From positions 26,080 to 90,079 of the forward strand of contig JADYYF010000042.1 in the NCBI GenBank assembly GCA_020853795.1: a stretch of DNA of 64,000 bases, read 5' to 3'. Position numbers and translations under genes: made by a program. The notes under the pieces are model-generated. The model made no database searches, was not told the DNA's origin, and worked only from the letters and a program-made list of their open reading frames with translations. Of this stretch, positions 54,204 to 61,973 are shown piece after piece. The DNA comes from Candidatus Zixiibacteriota bacterium (GTDB lineage Bacteria; Zixibacteria; MSB-5A5; CAIYYT01). Each line of letters begins with the position of its first letter. Positions within the stretch are counted from its first letter, which is position 1.

Positions 54204-55321
54204 GTCTGATTCGCATCTGGGCGCTCGCGCGCAAAGAGACGATTCAAATCCTACGCGACAAGCGCTCGCTTATTTTGGCGTTCCTGCTGCCGCTGGCGCT
54301 GATCTTCCTGTTTGGCTTTGCCATCACGCTGGATATTCGCAGTATCCCGACTGTCGTGCTCGACTACTCGAATTCCACCCATTCGCGCGAACTGATCCGC
54401 AAGTTCACCAACTCCGGGTACTTTGAGGAGATTGAGCGAGCATCAGCGGAGAACCGGATCACCGAGCTGATTGACCGGAATCGAGCCAAGGTCGGCATCA
54501 TCATCCCTGTCGACTTTGCCGATCGCCTCGCGAGTGGCAGCGCCGCGATTCAGACGCTGGCCGACGGTTCGGATGCCAACACCAGCCAGTCGATCCTGGC
54601 CTACACCACGCTAATTGTTAATGAGTTCAACCTGGACCGTCTGCGGCTGCAACTGGGAGAATCCGCTAAACTGGCGCAGGTCAATCTGCAGCCGCGCTTC
54701 TGGTATAATCCCGATCTCGACTCGCAGAATTTCCTCGTTCCCGGTCTGATTGCCCTGATCATGACGATTCTCGGTTCGCTGTTGACATCGTTGACGATCG
54801 CCCGCGAGTGGGAGCGCGGAACGATGGAATTGCTGATTTCGACGCCGGTCAAACCACTGGAGATGGCTATCGGCAAGCTCGCGCCCTACTACGTGATTGG
54901 CATGGTCGATCTGTTCCTGGCGGCCTATGTCGGCGTTGTCATCTTTGAGGTTCCGTTCAACGGCAGCCTGTGGCTCTTGACCCTGTTTTCGACCCTATTC
55001 TTGTTGGCCGTTCTGGCCAACGGCTACTTGATCAGCGTCGTGGCCGGCTCCCAGCAGCTGGCATATCAACTATCGATGCTGACCTCGTTTCTGCCAGGAT
55101 TCCTACTCTCGGGATTGCTGTTTCCAATCAGTTCAATGCCGCTCGCGATTCAAGTTGTGAGCTTCATCGTTCCCGGCCGGTACTTCATCGAAGCGTTACG
55201 CGGGCTCTTCCTCAAGGGCAGCGACCTGAACGTGCTATGGCCGCAACTGCTGGCCCTGGCGGTCTTCGCGCTGTTCTTCTCGGTCGTTGCCGGTCGCAAA
55301 TTCAAGAAGAGGGTCGCATGA
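54200..55321 (+). CDS. ABC-2-type permease, first of two
   Basis: The 373-residue permease has the ABC-2 layout: one N-terminal helix (LILAFLLPLALIFLFGFAI), a large extracytoplasmic domain (about 45-175), and five C-terminal helices with REWERGTMELLISTPVKPLE. Equivalent to YbhS. GTG start overlaps the second ATPase by 4 nt. Substrate unknown; YbhFSR relatives have been linked to drug and cation export. Confidence 0.9.
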   Translation: MSLIRIWALARKETIQILRDKRSLILAFLLPLALIFLFGFAITLDIRSIPTVVLDYSNSTHSRELIRKFTNSGYFEEIERASAENRITELIDRNRAKVGIIIPVDFADRLASGSAAIQTLADGSDANTSQSILAYTTLIVNEFNLDRLRLQLGESAKLAQVNLQPRFWYNPDLDSQNFLVPGLIALIMTILGSLLTSLTIAREWERGTMELLISTPVKPLEMAIGKLAPYYVIGMVDLFLAAYVGVVIFEVPFNGSLWLLTLFSTLFLLAVLANGYLISVVAGSQQLAYQLSMLTSFLPGFLLSGLLFPISSMPLAIQVVSFIVPGRYFIEALRGLFLKGSDLNVLWPQLLALAVFALFFSVVAGRKFKKRVA

Positions 55322-56454
55322 GTTGGCGGCGACTGTTTACCGTCCTGGTCAAGGAATTCCAGGAGCTGTTTCGCGACCGGAAGATCTTGGCGATTATCTT
55401 CGTGGCCCCGGTCGCGCAGTTGATCATTTTCGGGTATGCGGCGACCTATGATGTTAAGAACATCCCGATCGCAATTCTCGATCACGACCACTCGTCCCTG
55501 AGCCGCCGCTTGGTCCGGATGGTTGAAGCGTCCGGATATTTTGAGGTGACACACTACCTTGACAATGAGTCGGAAATTGACGGCCTGATGCAATCGGGCG
55601 AGATCTGGTGTGTGCTCGCCATTCCGACAAGACTTGGTGAGCAAATCGCCTCCGGCCGCAGCGTCAGTCTCGGTGCGGCCTTCGACGCGTCGAACTCCAA
55701 CAGCGCCGCCATTACCGCAAACTACCTCGCCGGGACGATCATGCGGCTGAATGAGGAATTGCAGAACGAGCAGCTCGCCGCTTTGCCGTCAAACGTGACC
55801 CGTCCTGCGGGTACGGTCAGCAACCAGGTGCGGATCTGGTATAACCCCGACCTGGAAAGCCGCAACTTCAACGTTCCCGCCATGGTGGTGCAAATTCTCG
55901 TGGTGATCACTCTGATGCTGACCTCGATGGCCATCGTCCGCGAGAAGGAGTTCGGGACCATGGAGCAACTGATCGTAACGCCGATCAAGTCCGGTGAATT
56001 GATCGTCGGCAAGGCATTGCCTTACACCTTTATCGGCATGGTTGATATCGCTATCGTGTGCACTGTCGCTGTCTACTACTTCAATGTCCCGCTGCGGGGA
56101 AGCCTCACCCTGCTGTTCGTGACTTCACTGTTGTTCATGCTCTCTACTTTGGCGATTGGGCTACTGATTTCTACAATCTCGATCACCCAGCAACAGGCAA
56201 TGATGTCAGCGTTCTTTGTCATGATGCCGGCAATCTTGCTGTCCGGATTTGCGTTTCCCATCGAAAACATGCCACAATCAATCCAGTATCTCACTTATTT
56301 GAATCCTTTGCGCTATTTTGTCGTGATCATTCGCTCGCTATTTCTCAAGGGGACATCGTTTCAGACGTTGCTGGACCAGATCATCCCATTGGCAGCCCTG
56401 GGCGTTGGCGTACTGGCGATCGCCGTCCTGCGATTCCGCAAGCGCTCCGCGTAG
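55318..56454 (+). CDS. ABC-2-type permease, second of two
   Basis: The 378-residue paralogue of the preceding permease (MSWRRLFTVLVKEFQELFRD) has the same topology and motif (REKEFGTMEQLIVTPIKSGE). Equivalent to YbhR. ATG 55318 overlaps the previous stop as ATGA; the longer open frame upstream is shadow of the first permease. Ends the exporter operon. Confidence 0.9.
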   Translation: MSWRRLFTVLVKEFQELFRDRKILAIIFVAPVAQLIIFGYAATYDVKNIPIAILDHDHSSLSRRLVRMVEASGYFEVTHYLDNESEIDGLMQSGEIWCVLAIPTRLGEQIASGRSVSLGAAFDASNSNSAAITANYLAGTIMRLNEELQNEQLAALPSNVTRPAGTVSNQVRIWYNPDLESRNFNVPAMVVQILVVITLMLTSMAIVREKEFGTMEQLIVTPIKSGELIVGKALPYTFIGMVDIAIVCTVAVYYFNVPLRGSLTLLFVTSLLFMLSTLAIGLLISTISITQQQAMMSAFFVMMPAILLSGFAFPIENMPQSIQYLTYLNPLRYFVVIIRSLFLKGTSFQTLLDQIIPLAALGVGVLAIAVLRFRKRSA

Positions 56455-57154
56455 CCCGATCAAGCATTTGCCCTGAAGGTCGATAATTCTACTGAAGTTC
56501 GCCGGCAGCAGTACAATGCCTGCCGGCAGATCATCACCAGCAATGCCAACGGCCAGCGAGGACACCATTGAGGGTTAACGCCGCACTCATTCTGGAAAAA
56601 TACGGAGGCCTACGGCCGGCCCGCTACTTCATCCGATCACCGATCGATCTCGCCGACGTCGCAGATACGGTGTTTCGGCAGATTGGTTACTATTCGTCAG
56701 TGCGAGAAACGCCATTGATCATGAGACTTTCCCGTTGCTCGGCACTGCCAATACCGAACACGCTTTCGAGCATGATCCTGACGATCTCGCTGCCGGAGCG
56801 CATTCTTGCCTGCAGTAGCCCTCGCAATCCTGATTCGCGAGCCGTCGAGATGGAGTCCGACCTGACCGACGCCCCGGTAATCACGCACCACGACGGTCTT
56901 ACCTGCCTGTCGAAACGCATCGCAAACTTTTTCGATCTCTATATGTTTCACTGGAACGTCCGCCAAATCCTGCAATCCACCACTGAAGGTACAAGACTTT
57001 GGACGGCCAAAAGGTCAGCGTCGCTGCGACTCGACGTCAATGATTCGGCCGGGTTCTTCGAAGTGGCTGTGGCCATCCCCGGCGCCTTCTTTACCGGATC
57101 TTCAGCAGTGCGGCCGGGCCAATAGACGCAAAGGAGCTGTACGGAGGGCAAGCT
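56455..57154. other. 700-nt region without a confident gene
   Basis: Open frames exist on both strands (plus 56568-57125 from a TTG; minus 56697-56975 and 56690-56920). None has a recognisable domain, a ribosome site or a convincing start. The plus frame would sit 29 nt before the receiver-domain gene. The region may be a decayed gene, a leader or intergenic DNA. Apart from the hairpin at 56501-56527 I see no feature. Confidence 0.5.
56501..56527. repeat. Hairpin after the exporter operon
   Basis: Perfect 8-bp inverted repeat GCCGGCAG/CTGCCGGC (56501-56508 and 56520-56527) with an 11-nt loop, 46 nt past the permease stop. No T run follows, so it is a possible Rho-assisted terminator or RNA-stabilising hairpin. 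Confidence 0.4.
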
Positions 57155-57544
57155 ATGAATTCGAAATTTACCCGGATCATGATTGTCGATGACGAGTCCG
57201 CCATTACGGAGACATTCGTCGAGTACTTCCAGGCTCGCGGCTTCACGGCCCGGGGATTCACCAGCGCCCAAGCGGCGCTGCTGGCAATCGACGATTTTCG
57301 CCCGGACCTGGTGCTGCTGGATATCATGATGCCGGACATGAACGGCTACGAGTTCTGCAGCCGGCTGAAGACCCGGCACGGTACTCGCCACATCCCGGTT
57401 GTATTCGTGAGCGCCAAACAACGGTCCGAAGACGAGATGCAGGCGGCGCGAGTCGGCGGCGAGGTTTTTGTCAGCAAACCGGTGCCGCTCGGAGAACTCG
57501 AAGGTATTGCGCGATTGATGATCGAGCGGTCGACAGTAGCTTGA
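57155..57544 (+). CDS. Single-domain response regulator (CheY-like receiver)
   Basis: The 129-residue protein is a lone receiver: acidic pair D12-D13, phosphoacceptor D56 (LLDIMMP), switch S86 and K108 (VSKP). There is no output domain, so it would act by protein contact or as a phosphate relay. A strong GGAGGG site precedes the ATG. It is convergent with the GGDEF-like gene. No kinase partner is directly adjacent; the kinase at 61974 is a candidate. Confidence 0.92.
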   Translation: MNSKFTRIMIVDDESAITETFVEYFQARGFTARGFTSAQAALLAIDDFRPDLVLLDIMMPDMNGYEFCSRLKTRHGTRHIPVVFVSAKQRSEDEMQAARVGGEVFVSKPVPLGELEGIARLMIERSTVA

Positions 57545-57560
57545 AGGGGGAGTGGGCCGG

Positions 57561-58019
57561 CTATTCGCCGGTGGCCAAGTACGGTTGAACGCGGTTGACC
57601 AACTGGGTCAATTCAATGAACTGCTCAGATTCTTCCGGAAATGAGGCATCGCGGATCGTAACCGCCGGTTCAAACGGCAATTGAAGCGTTCCGCGCAGGT
57701 AATCTATCAAGAAAGCACTAATTCGCTGCTTAACTATCTCCAGCCCGCTGCGGGATGTCTCCATAAGCAGCACACCGATTCGGCTCTGATCGTAGCTGGC
57801 AACCACGTCAGAGGCCCGCAACGCGCTGCGAACGCCATCCTCAATGTGCTGACGTAATTCTTCTTCAGGGACCTCATTTCCCGGAGTCCGTGCTGCCAAG
57901 GCACGGCTCAATTCGTTCATGTCAATTAGCATCAGGGACAGAAACAAGCAGTAGCGCTCAGCGCGGCTCATCTCCTGGCGGGCCCGCATCCCGAAACTGT
58001 GATTGACCGTGGCGTTCAT
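57561..58019 (-). CDS. Degenerate GGDEF-like domain protein
   Basis: The 152-residue product resembles a nucleotide-cyclase fold: SRAERYCLFLSLMLIDMNEL, then VRSALRASDVVASYDQSRIGVLLMETSRSG and QRISAFLIDYLR, in the order of diguanylate-cyclase strands. The GGDEF active-site motif is replaced by SYDQSRIGVLL, so c-di-GMP synthesis is unlikely. It may bind a nucleotide or act as a scaffold. ATG 58019 is preferred (MNATVNHSFG); upstream in-frame codons run over the sigma-54-type promoter. The role is not known. Confidence 0.7.
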   Translation of the reverse strand: MNATVNHSFGMRARQEMSRAERYCLFLSLMLIDMNELSRALAARTPGNEVPEEELRQHIEDGVRSALRASDVVASYDQSRIGVLLMETSRSGLEIVKQRISAFLIDYLRGTLQLPFEPAVTIRDASFPEESEQFIELTQLVNRVQPYLATGE

Positions 58020-58101
58020 CTTCTTTGTGACCTTGAATTTCGGCTGAGGATTCTCGCTTGAGCCGCGACTTCTCGTCAAATCTCGCACAACTCCTCTTCA
58101 G

Positions 58102-58117
58102 AGCAATTCCAGTGCCG
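58102..58117 (-). promoter_or_regulatory. Sigma-54 (RpoN)-type promoter of the GGDEF-like gene
   Basis: Minus strand reads CGGCACTGGAATTGCT, with GG (plus 58115-58116) and GC (plus 58103-58104) exactly 10 nt apart. It matches TGGCAC-N5-TTGCW at all but the first base, as does the 8157 site. The start falls near 58091, about 70 nt before the ATG at 58019. Confidence 0.7.
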
Positions 58118-58175
58118 CGTCCGGCTTATCTCTTCCGATGCCGTTTCACCTTGAGGTTCCACTGCAGATCATTGA

Positions 58176-58190
58176 TGTATGTTTCATACA
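58176..58190. promoter_or_regulatory. Palindrome, candidate activator-binding site
   Basis: TGTATG-TTT-CATACA is a perfect 6-bp inverted repeat. It lies about 60 nt upstream of the -24 element of the sigma-54-type promoter, where enhancer-binding proteins usually bind. Confidence 0.5.
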
Positions 58191-58313
58191 CCACAACAAG
58201 TTACAAAACAACACCGCAAATGTTCAAATTCATCGAACTGACGTTAGACGTAAGCCAGATCCAAACTCTATGCACGCCTGTTCATATTTGGTGCACACCG
58301 CTACAGACGTCGC

Positions 58314-59756
58314 TTACTCGACCTCGTTTAACCGGTATTCCTTGATCTTGTAAAGCAATGAGCGATAAGAGATTTCGAGCATCTGGGCAGCTTTGCGCCG
58401 ATTCCAGTTGGTTCGACGCAAAACCTCGGCGATCAGGCGTTTCTCCTCGCTCTCAATTGTTCGGGAGAGTCGATCCTTGAGCGAGTAGTTTTTGTCATCC
58501 GCCACGGCCGTCTGCGATCCCGATCCTTGGGTGACAACTGTTGGGGCCGGGATAGCATGACGCGCGGTGCGCTCCGGCAACGGGGTTTCCGGGCTGTTGC
58601 GAATTGTCTCAAAGACGACGGCCTCATCCTGCCGAACAACCAGTTGCTTGAGCAGATTTTCAAGCTGGCGTACATTGCCCGGCCAACTGTAGTTGGCAAG
58701 AGCTTGCATGCACTCCGAGCTGACGTGTACTTGTTCACGCCGGTAGAATTCGCCGTACTTTCGCAGGAAATGATTCACGAGCAAGGTGATGTCCTCCCGC
58801 CGCTCGCGGAGCGGGGGCAGTTGGATGGTGATTTCATTCAGGCGATAAAAAAGGTCGTCGCGGAACTGGCGCTCGTAGATCGCCTGCTCCAGGTCGCGGT
58901 TGGTCGCGCAGATGATGCGGACATCAACCTTGATGCTGTTGATGCCGCCGACGCGGACAAATTCCTGTTGTTCGAGTACTTGGAGGAGCTTGGACTGCAA
59001 TTCAAACGACATATCGCCGATTTCGTCGAGGAAAATCGTTCCGCGATTGGCCGTCTCGAAGCGGCCCGGCTTGTTCTTGTGCGCTCCGGTAAAAGCCCCC
59101 TTCTCATAGCCGAACAACTCGGCTTCCAGCAGTTCCCGCGGAATGGCAGCGCAGTTTACCTTGATGAAAGGGTGCGACCGGCGCGCCGAAAGCTGGTGGA
59201 GCATGCGCGCAACGATTTCCTTGCCGGTCCCGGATTCCCCGCGAATCAAGACCGAAAGCTCGCTATCGGCCACTTGCTCGATCAAGTTCTTGATTTCGAT
59301 CATGCGCGGAGAGTCACCGATGAAACCCTCCCAGGCGCTCTTCTCGACGAGTGTGCGCTCCATATCGTCGATCTTCTTCATCAACCCACGGCGCTCGAGC
59401 GCCCGTTGAAGCTGCAAATCGACCTCACGCACGTCGAATGGCTTATTGATGAAATAGAACGCTCCAAGTTGAACCGCCTCGACGACTGTGTCGGTCTCGC
59501 CTTGACCGGAAAGCATGATCACATCGGCCTGCAGGTCCGACTTCTTGAGCTTCTTGAGGACCTCGATTCCGTTCATCCCCGGCATCTTGATGTCAAGCAG
59601 GATCAGGAGCGGTTTCTCTTTGGAGGCCACCTGGATGCCTTCGATGCCGTCGGAGGCCGTGATTATGTCGTAGTGCGACTCGAGACTTTCGCGCAGAATC
59701 CACGAGACCTTGGGGTCATCGTCGATGATGAGAAGCTTTGCCTTTTCGTCTGCCAT
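58314..59756 (-). CDS. Sigma-54-dependent response regulator (NtrC family)
   Basis: The 480-residue activator has a receiver domain with D11-D13, phosphoacceptor D55 and K105. A sigma-54-interacting AAA+ domain follows (Walker A GESGTGKE at 173-180, the sigma-54 contact loop GAFTGA at 220-225), and a Fis-type helix-turn-helix lies at the C-terminus (about 450-478, RKAAQMLEISYRSLLYKI). On phosphorylation it would open RpoN-holoenzyme promoters. A GGGAG site precedes the ATG. The nearest sigma-54-type promoter is 200 nt downstream at 58102. The layout fits a PrsR-type regulator, but its kinase is not identified. Confidence 0.94.
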   Translation of the reverse strand: MADEKAKLLIIDDDPKVSWILRESLESHYDIITASDGIEGIQVASKEKPLLILLDIKMPGMNGIEVLKKLKKSDLQADVIMLSGQGETDTVVEAVQLGAFYFINKPFDVREVDLQLQRALERRGLMKKIDDMERTLVEKSAWEGFIGDSPRMIEIKNLIEQVADSELSVLIRGESGTGKEIVARMLHQLSARRSHPFIKVNCAAIPRELLEAELFGYEKGAFTGAHKNKPGRFETANRGTIFLDEIGDMSFELQSKLLQVLEQQEFVRVGGINSIKVDVRIICATNRDLEQAIYERQFRDDLFYRLNEITIQLPPLRERREDITLLVNHFLRKYGEFYRREQVHVSSECMQALANYSWPGNVRQLENLLKQLVVRQDEAVVFETIRNSPETPLPERTARHAIPAPTVVTQGSGSQTAVADDKNYSLKDRLSRTIESEEKRLIAEVLRRTNWNRRKAAQMLEISYRSLLYKIKEYRLNEVE

Positions 59757-59912
59757 GTACTCTCCCTGTACTACGCTGATCGGCAGAAGCGCACGGTTAG
59801 TTTAGCAATCCCCTGCCAAATTCCTGCAAGGGCTTGCAATCCGATTATTCAACTCTTGAGCCTTGAGTGCAAGGTGTTTCTACTTGAACGGCCCCCCTGC
59901 AACCGACTCGCA

Positions 59913-61889
59913 TCAGTGAAACAGCGGCTCGACTTCAGCCAGATTCCGATCCTCTCCCACCAGCACCACCACATCACCGGCCTCAAATCGCAGTTGCGGG
60001 TCCGGGTTCACATGGCTTTGCTCCCCTCGCTTGACCATGAGTATGGTCACAGCATAATCAGATCGCAGGCGCAAGTCGGCGAGGCTCCTTCCGACGACCT
60101 GAGCCTCCAGTCCAATTTTGACGGTCGTCAGGTGGACATTGGCGAGGTCGCTTTCGATGCGGCGGACCGCTGACTCGGATTGCGGCGCCCGGAAGATCTG
60201 GTAATTATCGGACCGCACCTCGTGAACGATCTGGTTGATCTCGGCTTCAGGAATCAGATAGTACCTCAGAACGCGAGTAAAGATCTCAACCGAAGTCTCG
60301 AATTCCTCGGGAATGACCTCGTTGGCGCCCAGGTCGTAAAGGTGCTCAATCTCACTGAGGTATCGGGTCCGCGTGATGACTTGCACGTTCTTGTTGAGGC
60401 TGCGCACCATCGCCACCGCCCGGCGGGTGGCATCAGGATCGGAGATGGCGATGACGACGATGCGCGCCTCCGCAACGTTGAGCAGGCGCCAGACGTCGGC
60501 CTGAGTGGCATCGCCGAAGTAGATCCGTTCGCCCGCCGCCCGCGCCTGTTTGACGGTCTCCGGATTCATTTCAAGAATGACATACAGAATCGACACCGCC
60601 TGCGAAGCCCGCGCCAGATTGGCGCCGTTGACGCCGAAGCCGACGATGATCAGGTGCTGCGTCAAGTCCTCCCCCTCACGCTGCTGTTCGGGGTGCCGCT
60701 TCCCCAGCGACTTCGGTACCGGCAGGCGCGCCGCTTTCTCTGCCAAGTATGGCGCCAGGCGAATTAGGAACGGGGCAATCGCCATGCTGACCGCGGCCAC
60801 TGCCAGCAGCAGTTGATAGATATCTTCCGGCAGAAGGCCGGCCGCGAAACCGGCACTGAGCAGTACGAAGCCGAATTCACCGACATTGCTCAGGCCGATG
60901 CCGGTCAAGACAGCTGTGCGCATCGGGTAACCGAGCAGCAACCCGGTCGGGATCACTACCAGGGCTTTGAGAGCCATCACGCCGAGCGCCAACAGAAGAA
61001 TCGTCAGGGGCTGCTCGAACACGATGCGAAAATCCACTAACATACCGACGGACACAAAGAACAAGCTCAGGAAGAGATCGCGAAATGGTGTGATATTGCC
61101 CAGTGCATGGTAGTTGTAGTCCGATTCCGAGACAATCAGGCCGGCAAGAAATGCTCCCAGTGCCAGTGAGAGACCGATGGCCGAGGACAGCCAGCCGACG
61201 CCAAGACAAATCAGCACCACCACCAACAGGAACAGTTCGCGATTACGGGTTGCCGCTACCGCTTCAAACACATACGGGACGATCCAGCGCGATGCCACGA
61301 AGACGAAGACGACCAGTCCCAGCCCAGAGAGAATCAGCTCCATCCCCCCACCGCCCCGCATTCCGGCCGTACCCATCAGCAGCGGAATTGAAAGGAGCAT
61401 CGGCACCGAGGAGATGTCCTGAAAGATTGAGATCGAGACGACGGCATGAGCGTGCGGACTGTCGCTCTGGCCCAGTTCCTGGTAGCTACGGACGGTAATC
61501 GCGGTAGAGGTGTGGGAGGCGATCATACCGATGTAGATTGCGACCGGCCACGGATTCCCGACCCAGGCCGCAATAATTGCCACGACCACACCGGTCACGA
61601 GGATCTGCAACGGCCCGCCGATGAAGACCGTGCGCTTGATGCGCAGGAGGCGCCGCAGCGACATCTCGATGCCGATCGTAAACAGCAGCAGGATCACGCC
61701 GATATCGGCGACGCGGGACACTTCGGCGGTCGCACCGATCAGCTTGAAGCCGTGCGGACCAGTGATCATGCCGGTAATCAGCAGCCCGACGACCACAGGA
61801 ATCTTGAGCCGATGGCAAATGAATAATACGACGACCGAAGCGGCAAGAATGATCAGGATGTCCGTCAACAGCGACGCTTGCATTATCAA
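59913..61889 (-). CDS. CPA2-family cation:proton antiporter (KefB/KefC-like)
   Basis: The 658-residue membrane protein has about 12 helices (residues 1-390) of the Na+/H+ exchanger fold (GVGWLSSAIGLSLALGAFLA). An RCK_N/TrkA-N domain follows (HLIIVGFGVNGANLARA at about 413) and a C-terminal RCK_C domain (LRFEAGDVVVLVGEDRNLAE). It exchanges K+ or Na+ for protons with NAD(H)- or ligand-gated control. The N-terminus is TTG 61889 or ATG 61883. No KefF/KefG partner is adjacent. Confidence 0.92.
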   Translation of the reverse strand: MIMQASLLTDILIILAASVVVLFICHRLKIPVVVGLLITGMITGPHGFKLIGATAEVSRVADIGVILLLFTIGIEMSLRRLLRIKRTVFIGGPLQILVTGVVVAIIAAWVGNPWPVAIYIGMIASHTSTAITVRSYQELGQSDSPHAHAVVSISIFQDISSVPMLLSIPLLMGTAGMRGGGGMELILSGLGLVVFVFVASRWIVPYVFEAVAATRNRELFLLVVVLICLGVGWLSSAIGLSLALGAFLAGLIVSESDYNYHALGNITPFRDLFLSLFFVSVGMLVDFRIVFEQPLTILLLALGVMALKALVVIPTGLLLGYPMRTAVLTGIGLSNVGEFGFVLLSAGFAAGLLPEDIYQLLLAVAAVSMAIAPFLIRLAPYLAEKAARLPVPKSLGKRHPEQQREGEDLTQHLIIVGFGVNGANLARASQAVSILYVILEMNPETVKQARAAGERIYFGDATQADVWRLLNVAEARIVVIAISDPDATRRAVAMVRSLNKNVQVITRTRYLSEIEHLYDLGANEVIPEEFETSVEIFTRVLRYYLIPEAEINQIVHEVRSDNYQIFRAPQSESAVRRIESDLANVHLTTVKIGLEAQVVGRSLADLRLRSDYAVTILMVKRGEQSHVNPDPQLRFEAGDVVVLVGEDRNLAEVEPLFH

Positions 61890-61973
61890 CCCACGCCTTC
61901 TAGTAAAGCCCGGTGCCCCGCTGGCATCTTAGGCGATTCGTCGGGATTGCGCAAAGATTTTCGGGCGTGGCAA

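Noticed and set aside
56568..57125. 185-codon plus-strand gene
   Set aside because: TTG start without ribosome site, no domain and equally open minus-strand frames; reported as unassigned region instead.
59804..59824. Third sigma-54-type promoter upstream of the activator gene
   Set aside because: On the minus strand the GG-GC spacing is 9 nt instead of 10, and a ribosome site but no upstream palindrome of the 58176 type is seen; too weak to call.
58527..60173. Plus-strand open frame of about 548 codons
   Set aside because: It lies over the sigma-54 activator and antiporter genes on the minus strand, both with clear domains and motifs; GC-rich sequence keeps shadow frames open.
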